A stretch of DNA of 29,378 nucleotides from NCBI GenBank assembly GCA_036012725.1, contig DASCPW010000041.1, positions 1 through 29,378 on the forward strand. Reading direction: 5' to 3'. The DNA is from GCA-2686765 sp036012725. GTDB taxonomy: Bacteria > Pseudomonadota > Alphaproteobacteria > Rhodospirillales > 2-02-FULL-58-16. Position numbers and translations under genes: made by a program. Within the stretch, counting starts at the first letter, position 1. Each line of letters starts with the position of its first letter. This document shows, piece by piece, positions 1 through 7,137 of the stretch. Below the pieces are notes generated by a model that worked only from the letters and a program-made list of their open reading frames with translations, was not told the DNA's origin and ran no database searches.

Positions 1-816
1 CGATGGCTTTATAAAAGTGTTGAAGCGGAAGTTTACAAATTAGTTGCGAAAAAATCACTGCGGGTGGCCCTTTATGTGCAGTACCTGCATTATTCACTTG
101 TCATATTAGTAGGTTTTATATTCACGGCATTGGTTGTGCGCCACTTGCGCGGCGGGATTGATTTCAACCTATTGGCGATATTAGCTATCGTGGTGTACGC
201 TTGGATAGCGTTGGTAAGCACAGCATATCGAATTCACGATCAACATACATTTATAGAAATGTCCGTTGTCGCGGCCGGCCTTTACTTTAGCCTCAAACGC
301 CAACTTTTCGCTGTCCTAGTCATCCTGTTTATCGGCGTTGCCAACAGAGAATCCGGGGTCGCCATTGGAGCCATATATGCAATTATAAACTGGCGGGAAA
401 AAGGTTTCTGGCTGCCGGTAATTTTCGGACCGATACTATTGCTTGGAATCAACATGGATCTGTTCCTATTGCCGGATTTCTGGAATCCGTCGAGCTATGT
501 CGTCACGGGAGATAAAAAACTCGGCTATATCAATATAATGAACCTGACACAGGTGCCTTTTTCACTCTTGGCATTTACGGCATTGAAGGAATTCGCATTT
601 TTTGCTCCCGTCGCGCTTCTGGTTCCGAAGGCGGTCAAGAGTGCCCTGGGATTGAAGCTGGTACTCATTGGATCGATGTATGTGGTGATATTCATGTTTG
701 GCACCATACTCGGCTACTTGCTGCCATACGCGATCCTGATTCCGATTGTCTGCGGAATGTGGGCGGTCGCCTACCCGGTTGTCCCACCAGAAGGAACGCT
801 CTCCGTCGAACGCTAA
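1..816 (+). CDS. Polytopic membrane protein, 3' part (5' end outside window)
   Basis: The reading frame is open from base 1, with no in-frame stop before the GTG at 64, so the gene begins outside the window and only its last 271 codons are present. The visible part is almost wholly hydrophobic, with about seven or eight membrane segments, a short polar stretch near the middle (GDKKLGY) and a short charged tail (GTLSVER). A motif NRESGVAIGAIY follows a hydrophobic helix; similar NRE motifs occur in GT-C type membrane glycosyltransferases and related polytopic proteins of polysaccharide loci. This suggests, without proving, a lipid-linked sugar transferase or polymerase-like role in the inner membrane. 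The base composition is clearly AT-richer than the genes from 2067 on, which hints at separate ancestry. A terminator-like hairpin follows the stop. I cannot name the family with certainty. Confidence 0.6.
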   Translation, partial: RWLYKSVEAEVYKLVAKKSLRVALYVQYLHYSLVILVGFIFTALVVRHLRGGIDFNLLAILAIVVYAWIALVSTAYRIHDQHTFIEMSVVAAGLYFSLKRQLFAVLVILFIGVANRESGVAIGAIYAIINWREKGFWLPVIFGPILLLGINMDLFLLPDFWNPSSYVVTGDKKLGYINIMNLTQVPFSLLAFTALKEFAFFAPVALLVPKAVKSALGLKLVLIGSMYVVIFMFGTILGYLLPYAILIPIVCGMWAVAYPVVPPEGTLSVER

Positions 817-858
817 TACCGATTCCGCTTGATCAATTCGTACATGTTGTGATTCTCT

Positions 859-889
859 CCCCCAAGTATCCACCAGATATGGGGGTTTT
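859..889 (+). terminator. Intrinsic terminator after the first membrane-protein gene
   Basis: CCCCCA (859-864) pairs with TGGGGG (880-885), and the stem continues with TAT (867-869) against ATA (877-879) after a two-base AG bulge. The loop is seven bases and the stem is followed directly by TTTT (886-889). It lies 43 bp after the stop codon at 816 and is oriented to end transcription of that gene. Confidence 0.6.
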
Positions 890-993
890 GTTATGGGCGA
901 GCGGAAGGTATTGACCCATCACGCGAGTGCATCGGAGGTACAGGATGCATATCGCGCCGAGAGGGAGGCTGTTCGGCGGCCAGTTTCCCGGCA

Positions 994-1383
994 ATGCTTC
1001 CGCCAGTCCTCAGCTTCGACGCCGATATCGTCATGGGTGGCCGCCTGGTGGCTCCCCAGTTCACCCGGGTTTCTTATTTCTGGCACAAATTGGGGAACCG
1101 TTTCATAACCTTCGTGTTCAACATTTTCTACAACATGACCTTCACCGACATCTATTGCTGCTACCTTTTGTACCGGCGTCCCCTGCTCGACCAGGACGGC
1201 TTGGTTGCGGAGGGATGGGAGCAACATGCGGAGATCCTTTGCCGGGTGGTGAAGAAAGGGGGCGTCGCCTACGAAGTGCCGATCAATTACCATGGCCGGT
1301 CCTACGCCGAAGGCAAGAAGATCAAGGCCTACCACGTACTCGCCGTGCTGTGGATGATCGTCAGGCGGCGGTTCCTTCCCTAA
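994..1383 (+). pseudogene. GT2 polyprenyl-phosphate sugar transferase remnant (C-terminal half only)
   Basis: From about 1018 the translation matches the C-terminal half of family 2 glycosyltransferases of the dolichyl/undecaprenyl-phosphate hexose synthase type: DADIVMGGR, then SYFWHKLGNRFITFVFN, FTDIYCCYLLYRR, GWEQHAEIL, and a YEVPINYHGRSYAEGKKI block before a hydrophobic end. The N-terminal half, which carries the nucleotide-sugar site and the catalytic DxD, is missing. No frame upstream (890-1000) encodes anything resembling it, and no good ribosome binding site precedes the ATG at 994. The remaining 129 codons are uninterrupted, so the loss was probably a deletion or rearrangement whose junction lies near 1000-1018. 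Such enzymes normally load a sugar on a lipid carrier for surface-glycan modification. A functional short protein is unlikely. Confidence 0.7.
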
Positions 1384-1548
1384 AAACAGCGGCTGTCCGG
1401 CATTGTTGGCGTGAACGAAACAACGGCGGCAGTTTGGCATAGTGCCTGAACGAAATGGCCCCGCGGCGAGGACGAGGAAAAGCGGCCCCAGAGTGAACAA
1501 ATCCGCCATGCCCATAAAAAAAAGCAACCAACCGAGGGCTCCGAAGCC

Positions 1549-1612
1549 TAGAGCAAATCCAGTTTGATAGGAATCGCCAAAGGCTTCCCATCAATCTGGA
1601 GAGTTTGCTCTA
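1549..1612. repeat. 64-bp palindromic intergenic repeat, unit 1
   Basis: The unit starts with TAGAGCAAA (1549-1557) and ends with its exact complement TTTGCTCTA (1604-1612). Inside, TCCAGTTTGAT (1558-1568) pairs with ATCAATCTGGA (1590-1600) with one mismatch. It shares the TAGAGC/GCTCTA ends, the exact 64-bp length and an ATCAATCTGG block with the next unit. It resembles small dispersed palindromic (REP or MITE-like) elements of alphaproteobacterial genomes. Confidence 0.7.
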
Positions 1613-1624
1613 ACTTAATTGTTG

Positions 1625-1688
1625 TAGAGCGGATTCACGTGATTGATCGATCCCACGAAGTGGGTTCGATCAATCTGGGTACGCTCTA
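1625..1688. repeat. 64-bp palindromic intergenic repeat, unit 2
   Basis: The ends are TAGAGCG (1625-1631) and CGCTCTA (1682-1688). The core is a strong hairpin: 16-base arms at 1641-1656 and 1660-1675 with a single mismatch and a GAA loop (1657-1659). ATCAATCTGG at 1669-1678 matches the same block at 1590-1599 of unit 1. The units are 12 bp apart and have the same length. The hairpin has no following T-run on the plus strand, so it is more likely a repeat than a simple terminator. Confidence 0.7.
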
Positions 1689-2007
1689 GGGTGAATACGA
1701 TGCACAAACGTTCTTCGGGGGCGCAACAGATCGGAAACTCTCAACGCTTTCAAAATCACTGTCCCGAAGCCGAAACCGCAGAGGATTTACAATATCAAAA
1801 CGGCAAGGAAGGTCATTGCAGTTTCAGTAACGAGAGAATGGGAGCGAGAAAATTGCTGAATTGAAACAGCTAAGCGGCGGGAGAACCGGCAACCCATATC
1901 CAAAGGACAGCGCCGAGAAGGGGGGCTGGCTTGTTCATAGACGTATTGGGGAGGAATTTTCCATTAAGGATATTATTGGCCCATTAATCTCGACAGAAAG
2001 GGGGCAA

Positions 2008-2036
2008 TTGACATATCAGAGGGCCAAGATCGATTT
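2008..2036 (+). promoter_or_regulatory. Weak candidate promoter for the O-antigen ligase gene
   Basis: A perfect TTGACA (2008-2013) is followed after 17 bases by CGATTT (2031-2036), a poor -10 element. It lies about 30-60 bp before the TTG start at 2067, which is the right distance. The poor -10 makes this only a suggestion. Confidence 0.25.
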
Positions 2037-2066
2037 GACGATCTTTTTTTCGAGGTCTTCGTCACG

Positions 2067-3311
2067 TTGTTCAACAATACCCAAGCCAAGGCCGGCGTTC
2101 CGGCATACGCCCTGGCCACCGCCGCCGCCCTGGCGCCGGTTCTGGCGTTCTTCGAGCCGCGATGGGCCTCGCCCCTGATCGTCGCGGCGGCGGTGGTCGC
2201 CTTTGCCGCCACCCTTCTACGTAAGGGCCGGCTTCACCTTCCCGGCCGGCCGCTAGTAGTGGTGCTTGTTCTGCTTTGTTTTTGGGCGGCGGTCACTATC
2301 ATCTGGTCCCTGGATGTCTGGATCGCCACTCGCGGCACCCTCAAGCTTACCGGCAACCTGCTGGTCGGCGTGGTTCTGCTTTCCATCGCCAAGGATCTCG
2401 ACGAAGGAGAAGCTCGGATCGTCAGCTTCGGCCTGCTAGGTGGCTTCCTGCTGACCCTGACGGCGCTCACCGTTGAAGTCCTGTTCGGCGGTCCTATCAG
2501 CTCTAGGCTCATCGGCATTCATCCCGATACAGCGTTGTTGTTCGGCTTCTTCTGGCTCAATTCCAGCCTCGCCATCCTGGCGCTGACAGTCTGGCCGCTG
2601 AGCGTCATGTTCCTGGGCAAGCTCCACGGGTCCTTTGCCGGGGCGCTGTTCGTGGTCATGGTCGCCGTCGCCTTCCTGATCGAGTACGTGACCGGCATGG
2701 CGGCGGTCGCGGTCGGGCTGGTGACGGCCGGGATCGTTTACCGCGGCCAGGGCGGGGCGTTGAGGATTCTCGCCGGGCTGATGGTCCTCGGCCTCTTCGC
2801 GGCGCCGCTTCTGCCCGCCAAGGTGTTCGAGCCGGCGGCCTTCTCAAAAAGCGACCTGGTTCCCCGCGCCCTTGTCCACCGAATGTACGTATGGGACTTC
2901 ACCGCCGCTCGAATTCTCGAGAAACCGTTTCACGGCTGGGGCATGAGTGCTTCCAGGGTCATTCCCGAGGGCAAGGAATACGCCGTCGACCCGCGCTACG
3001 GCACCATCGGCGACAAGTTACCACTGCATCCGCATAATTTTGCCCTTCAGGCCTGGCTCGAACTCGGCCTTCCAGGCGCCCTGCTTTTCGCCGCCTTCGG
3101 CGCCCTGGTGCTCCTTGGGATCGCCGGGTCGGGGAAGGGCCGGAGAGTGATGGCGTTGCAGGCCGGCCATTTTGCCGCCGGCTTGTTCCTCATAACCTTC
3201 GGCTTCGGTGTCTGGCAGAGCTGGGGCCAGGCCAGCCTGTGGCTGAGCGCCGCCATGATGGTGGCGGCGTCAAGGGCCAGAGCGCGGACGGACACCGGGG
3301 AAGAGGATTAG
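2067..3311 (+). CDS. O-antigen ligase/polymerase family membrane protein
   Basis: A 414-residue polytopic inner-membrane protein with about ten to twelve hydrophobic segments. The large periplasmic region has the arrangement of the WaaL/Wzy (PF04932) family: an HRMYVWDFTAARILEKP block leading to GWGMSASR, then DKLPLHPHNFALQAWLELG before the last membrane segments. Members either polymerise repeat units (Wzy) or ligate glycan to lipid A core (WaaL). The sequence alone does not separate these, although the HPHN-xxxQ-xWLELG block is shared by both. The start is taken as TTG at 2067, preceded by GAGG at 2052-2055; no ATG, GTG or TTG lies between the upstream in-frame stop (1965) and that codon. 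It is the only intact plus-strand gene of the region, and its TAG stop overlaps the TAA stop of the converging methyltransferase by 4 bp. Confidence 0.85.
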   Translation: MFNNTQAKAGVPAYALATAAALAPVLAFFEPRWASPLIVAAAVVAFAATLLRKGRLHLPGRPLVVVLVLLCFWAAVTIIWSLDVWIATRGTLKLTGNLLVGVVLLSIAKDLDEGEARIVSFGLLGGFLLTLTALTVEVLFGGPISSRLIGIHPDTALLFGFFWLNSSLAILALTVWPLSVMFLGKLHGSFAGALFVVMVAVAFLIEYVTGMAAVAVGLVTAGIVYRGQGGALRILAGLMVLGLFAAPLLPAKVFEPAAFSKSDLVPRALVHRMYVWDFTAARILEKPFHGWGMSASRVIPEGKEYAVDPRYGTIGDKLPLHPHNFALQAWLELGLPGALLFAAFGALVLLGIAGSGKGRRVMALQAGHFAAGLFLITFGFGVWQSWGQASLWLSAAMMVAASRARARTDTGEED

Positions 3312-4237
3312 CGGGAGCCCAGCGCGCCGCTCTCGCCAGGCTTCCTGGCGCTGATGAACCATGAGAATCCCATGAGACGCCCGAGCTTCAACTCCAACGG
3401 CGACTGGATGGGCCAGGGTTCCCCGTAGACCAGGATCCCGCCGGGATGGCTGCCGTAGCGATTCAACTGGTATCGACGGTAGAGCCGGCCCAGTTTGGGG
3501 ATCAGGTAGAAATAGAACTCGCCCTTGCGCATGGCGAGGTTATCGAAACGATCGAACATTCTCTTGACTTCGCCCGCCGTATAGCATCGGGTAATCGGAT
3601 TCTCGACTGTTTGGCGGTTCTTGCCGCCCCATTCGGTGGTCTTGCCCAGCCAGTCCGGATCACCGAACATCCTTCCCAACAAGATACCCTCGCAAAGCAT
3701 CTTGTTGATCCAGAAATGCCAAGAGCTCTTGCAATAGAGCATGATGACGGCACCCCCCCCCGGCTTGAGGACCCGGTAGACTTCGTCAATGGCCTTTTCC
3801 GTATCGTTGATGTGGTGAAGCACCCCGTTGGAGTAGACGATGTCGAAACTGTCGTCGGCGAAAGGCAGCCTTTCGGCATCGGATTGCAAGGCGTTGCAGG
3901 AATCGGCCGCCTCGCCCATCAGACGGAATTTCGCCTCGGTGGAGCGGACCCTTTGCAAGGTGAGGTCGACGCTGGTCATGACGGCGCCGCGGGACGCGAA
4001 CAGCGCCGAATGTCCACCGGCGCCCGACCCGACCTCGAGAATTTTCTTTCCCCCGAGCTCGCCCAGCGACATTTCCACCACCGCCATGTGGCCGCGGTAG
4101 CGGAACATGTCTTCCAGGCTTTCCAGGCCTTCAAACAGGGCCTCACGGGTGAGATCCCTGTCGATGTCTTCATAGAGGGAATCGTAAAGCGATTTCCAGA
4201 AGGCCTGGATATCCTTCTTGGAGGTTTTTTCCGACAC
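3308..4237 (-). CDS. Class I SAM-dependent methyltransferase
   Basis: The 309-residue protein has the class I methyltransferase fold (Methyltransf_11 type): motif I ILEVGSGAGGHS at about 66-77, the acidic end of strand 2 (VDLTLQR), SDAERLPFADDSFDIVYSNG as motifs II-III, then VLHHINDTEKAIDEVYRVLK and GGGAVIMLY. The C-terminal third after this is family-specific, with aromatic-rich YFYLIPKL and YRRYQLNRYG segments. The start is GTG at 4237, because an upstream in-frame TAA closes the frame within 18 bases. It is the last gene of the minus-strand array, 95 bp after the GT2 gene, the largest gap inside the array. Its substrate cannot be read from the sequence; a sugar O-methyl group, or O-methylation of the phosphoramidate whose enzymes lie upstream, are possibilities. 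Confidence 0.85.
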   Translation of the reverse strand: MSEKTSKKDIQAFWKSLYDSLYEDIDRDLTREALFEGLESLEDMFRYRGHMAVVEMSLGELGGKKILEVGSGAGGHSALFASRGAVMTSVDLTLQRVRSTEAKFRLMGEAADSCNALQSDAERLPFADDSFDIVYSNGVLHHINDTEKAIDEVYRVLKPGGGAVIMLYCKSSWHFWINKMLCEGILLGRMFGDPDWLGKTTEWGGKNRQTVENPITRCYTAGEVKRMFDRFDNLAMRKGEFYFYLIPKLGRLYRRYQLNRYGSHPGGILVYGEPWPIQSPLELKLGRLMGFSWFISARKPGESGALGSR

Positions 4238-4332
4238 GCGACTTATCTGGAATTATCCATGGGATTCGAGGCGACTCTTGGCAATTCGACGACCGTAAGG
4301 CAAACGGGGATCGGCCGCCCGGCGGAGGGAAA

Positions 4333-5247
4333 TCAGGATGCCTGGGTCTTCCGATTGACCTGCCGGCCGAACAGCGCGGCCATGGACAGGACGAACAGGT
4401 TCACCGGTAGCCGCAGACAGGTCATCAAGGCGGAAGCGGAATCCTTGCGTTCCAGGTACACCGCGACCGCCTCGTAATGGACGGCAATGATCCGGAACCA
4501 CAAACTCGCCAGAACGGAACCGGGATGCGCCTTCAACGCCGGGGCATGGCGTCGGGCGATCTCGAGGCAACACTTGAGGCGCCTGTCCGTTTGGCTAGTA
4601 ATGCCGCCTTGCGAGATGTGGTAACGCGACAGCGCCTCGTCGAAAACCTCGAAACGGGCGCCGGGTTTTCCGAGCATGGTCAACCACAGGTCGAAGTCCT
4701 GGGCCGCCAGCAGCGTGCTATCGAAACCACCGGCCGCCAGAACGGCGTCGCGCCGGGCGACAACGGTGCAAGTTCCGATGTAGCCCTTGCGATAGAGGCC
4801 GACGAAAGGCGTGCCGGCCTCCCGGAACCGGCGGGCGGTATCGATGACGCGATCCGTTCCGTTTTCGAAAAGCAGGTAATTATGGGCGACCAAGACCCTG
4901 TCCGTGTCCTCCAGGCAGGAAAGGCTGCGGGCGAGCTTTTTCGGCAACCATTCGTCGTCAGCGTCGAGAAAGGCGACGTAATAGCCGGAAGCTTCGCCGA
5001 GGGCGCGGTTCCTCGCCGCGCCGGCACCCTGGTTCGCTTGTCGGAAGACCTTCAGCGAGATGTCTCTCATGGCGCCGGTACGGGAGCGCGCCGCCTCGAA
5101 GGTGTCGTCGTCGGAGCCGTCATCGACCACGATTACCTCGCGGGGCCTGAGGGTCTGGGCGGCGATGCTTTCCAGCGCCCGCCCGATGGTGGCGCCAGCC
5201 CGGTAGGCGGGAACGATCACGCTGGCATCCGCGAGGTCAGACGGCAT
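4333..5247 (-). CDS. Family 2 glycosyltransferase
   Basis: A 304-residue cytoplasmic GT-A enzyme. ASVIVPAYRAGATIGRALES at the N-terminus, VIVVDDGSDDDT, NQGAGAARNRAL and the metal-binding FLDADDEW (DxD) are the standard GT2 motifs. Later come GTCTVVARRDAVLAAGGFD and QDFDLWLTM, where the ED/QD-like catalytic-base region lies. The C-terminus has a weakly hydrophobic helix (VNLFVLSMAALFG). It should transfer a nucleotide-activated sugar to the lipid-linked glycan. ATG at 5247 is preferred to TTG at 5253 because GGAAG precedes it by nine bases; the gene then overlaps the end of the asparagine synthetase gene by 11 bp. Confidence 0.9.
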   Translation of the reverse strand: MPSDLADASVIVPAYRAGATIGRALESIAAQTLRPREVIVVDDGSDDDTFEAARSRTGAMRDISLKVFRQANQGAGAARNRALGEASGYYVAFLDADDEWLPKKLARSLSCLEDTDRVLVAHNYLLFENGTDRVIDTARRFREAGTPFVGLYRKGYIGTCTVVARRDAVLAAGGFDSTLLAAQDFDLWLTMLGKPGARFEVFDEALSRYHISQGGITSQTDRRLKCCLEIARRHAPALKAHPGSVLASLWFRIIAVHYEAVAVYLERKDSASALMTCLRLPVNLFVLSMAALFGRQVNRKTQAS

Positions 5248-7135
5248 CGGCAAAGGCTTCCAGACCCGTGTCGGGCGCGCTCCCCAGGCGCTCCCCCTCG
5301 ACGTGAATGCGAACCGCCAACTCCAACATCAGCAGGGTGTAGACCCTGAAGCCGTGGCGCCTGGGCCGGGCCAGCAGGCGTTCGATGCCCTGCTCCGTCC
5401 ACCATCCGCGGTCCAAGGTCTGGGGACGGGTCAGGATTCGCCGTGCCAAGGGAACCAGCCCGGCCTCCAGCCAGGCCGGCACCGGCGAGGCAAAGCCCTG
5501 TTTCGGCGCCGTCAGCAGCGCCTCGGGAAGGAACCTTTTCGCCATCTTGCGTTCCAGGGCTTTCTGGCGTCCCCCCGGCGTCCTGATTGCGGGCGGCACC
5601 GCCAGCGCCGCTTCCACCAGCCGGTGGTCCAGGAACGGGACCCTGCCTTCAACACTGGCCGCCATGGAGGTACGATCGAGAAGAGTCAGCAGGTCCTCCG
5701 GGAGATAGGTGTTAAGGTCGGCGTAGAGGGCGGCGGACTGCGGCGGCCCCTTGAACTCGGTGAAATGCCGGGCCTGGGCGGCGATTGGGAACGTCCTGTC
5801 GTTGCCGATGACGGCGCGCATGGGTGGCGGAAAATGAGTCGCATGATCATGGAGGTAATCTCCCCTGCAATGGTCGAACTTCCCCGCCCGGGCTAGTTGC
5901 CAGGAGGTCATGGGAGAAGCCAGTCCGACCAGGGGCTCGATGATTCCCCGACGTAGCCATTCCGGCAGAAGCAGGTAACGCCGTTCGACGGGCAGACGGA
6001 AATAGCGTCCGTAACCGGCGAAGAGTTCGTCCCCTCCGGTCCCGTTCAGGGCAACCTTGATGTCGTTTCCGAGCAGCTCCTCGATCAGGAAATTGGGCAG
6101 CAGGGCCGGATCGTTGATCGGTTCCTCGCAGAACCAGGCCAGCTTCGGCAGGTGTTTGGCGGCCAATCCGGCAGGAAGGTCCATCACGGTATGGTTGGTG
6201 GCGTATCGCTCGGCGACGGCCCGCGCCAACGGGCCTTCATCGTAGGGCGCTCCGTCGAAACGCACGGTGTATGTGTTGAGGGGGCGATCCAGCTCGGTGG
6301 CGGCAAGGGCCACCATGAGTCCGGAATCGAGGCCGCCGGAAAGCAACGCGCCGAGGGGGACGTCACTGCGAAGCTGCAGGCGGATGCTGTCGCGGAGCAG
6401 CGCCGTCAGGTGCTCCGCCACGTCCGTCGGCTCCGACGGCAGATTCGGGGCGGCCGCCGCCCGCCAGTACCGTTCCACCGTGACGATTCCAGCCGCGTCG
6501 GCTTTCAGCAGGCATCCGGGGGGGAGTTTGCTGATGCCCCGGAACAAAGTATCGGGGGCCGGCACGTAGCCATGGGCGAGATAGGTCGAAACGGCTTCCT
6601 CATTGACGGCGGGGGCGACCAGTCCCGAGGCGAAGAGAGCTTTTATTTCGGAGGCGAATAATATTCCGCCACCGGAAAGACGGCTCCAGTAGAGCGGCTT
6701 GACGCCCAGCCGGTCGCGCACGAGAAGCAACTGGTGCGGATCGCTCCCGTAAAGGGCCAGGGCGTACATGCCGTTGAGGTGGCGCACGAAGTCGGTGCCC
6801 AGGGCGGCGTTGAGGGGCAGAACGACCTCCATGTCGCCATCGGTGCGGAAAGGATAGTCGTTGGCGCGGGGGTCGTTTCTCAGTTCCAGGTAATTGTAAA
6901 TTTCGCCGTTTCCCATCAGAACCCATGATCCTCTTGCGTCATGAATGGGCTGCTCGGCCTTGTCCAGATCGATGATCGCAAGGCGGCTGAAACCGGCTTG
7001 GTAGCGCCTATCCTTTCCGACGAAGCGGCCGCTGCCGTCTGGCCCGCGATGGCGCATGACGGCGATCATGTCGTCCAGGTTCGCCTCCACGACGGGGGCG
7101 TTCCTTGGAAGGAATAATCCGGCAAGACCGCACAT
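5237..7135 (-). CDS. asnB: Asparagine synthetase-like, glutamine-hydrolysing amidotransferase
   Basis: A 632-residue two-domain enzyme. Cys2 directly after the initiator Met (MCGLAGLF) is the N-terminal nucleophile of the class II glutaminase domain, followed by RHRGPDGSG, RLAIIDL, GNGEIYN (75-81) and FRTDGDMEV. The synthetase domain carries the ATP pyrophosphatase P-loop SGGLDS (266-271) and NGTGGDELFAGYGRY. The start was set at the MCGL codon: it is 2 bp after the heparinase-like stop, and any upstream start would bury the essential Cys2. AsnB paralogues inside polysaccharide loci are usually thought to amidate a carboxylate, such as a uronic acid, rather than to make free asparagine. With no central metabolic genes nearby, glycan amidation is the likelier role, but this is inference. 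Confidence 0.9.
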   Translation of the reverse strand: MCGLAGLFLPRNAPVVEANLDDMIAVMRHRGPDGSGRFVGKDRRYQAGFSRLAIIDLDKAEQPIHDARGSWVLMGNGEIYNYLELRNDPRANDYPFRTDGDMEVVLPLNAALGTDFVRHLNGMYALALYGSDPHQLLLVRDRLGVKPLYWSRLSGGGILFASEIKALFASGLVAPAVNEEAVSTYLAHGYVPAPDTLFRGISKLPPGCLLKADAAGIVTVERYWRAAAAPNLPSEPTDVAEHLTALLRDSIRLQLRSDVPLGALLSGGLDSGLMVALAATELDRPLNTYTVRFDGAPYDEGPLARAVAERYATNHTVMDLPAGLAAKHLPKLAWFCEEPINDPALLPNFLIEELLGNDIKVALNGTGGDELFAGYGRYFRLPVERRYLLLPEWLRRGIIEPLVGLASPMTSWQLARAGKFDHCRGDYLHDHATHFPPPMRAVIGNDRTFPIAAQARHFTEFKGPPQSAALYADLNTYLPEDLLTLLDRTSMAASVEGRVPFLDHRLVEAALAVPPAIRTPGGRQKALERKMAKRFLPEALLTAPKQGFASPVPAWLEAGLVPLARRILTRPQTLDRGWWTEQGIERLLARPRRHGFRVYTLLMLELAVRIHVEGERLGSAPDTGLEAFADAV

Positions 7136-7137
7136 GC

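Larger units (their letters stand above)
1384..2066. other. Gene-poor intergenic stretch
   Basis: I see no convincing coding sequence here. Short open frames exist on both strands (for example 1643-1864 and 1861-2178, plus), but none has a recognisable motif, start signal or coding-like composition. The stretch holds two palindromic repeat units (1549-1612 and 1625-1688). A minus-strand frame at 1440-1530 reads like a short hydrophobic N-terminus (GMADLFTLGPLFLVLAAGP) and then loses sense, so it may be debris of another gene. The part from 1690 to 2060 is AT-richer and precedes the ligase gene, so it should contain that gene's promoter. Confidence 0.5.

Noticed and set aside
1440..1530. Minus-strand hydrophobic N-terminus as a small membrane protein gene
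   Set aside because: The frame loses hydrophobic character and any sense after about 25 residues and has no family match I recognise; it may be debris only.
1643..1864. Small plus-strand open frame of 73 codons
   Set aside because: It begins inside the palindromic repeat, has no ribosome site and no coding-like features.
3446..4477. Plus-strand open frame of 343 codons across the methyltransferase
   Set aside because: It is antisense to the SAM-binding motifs of a clear methyltransferase gene and shows no recognisable family.
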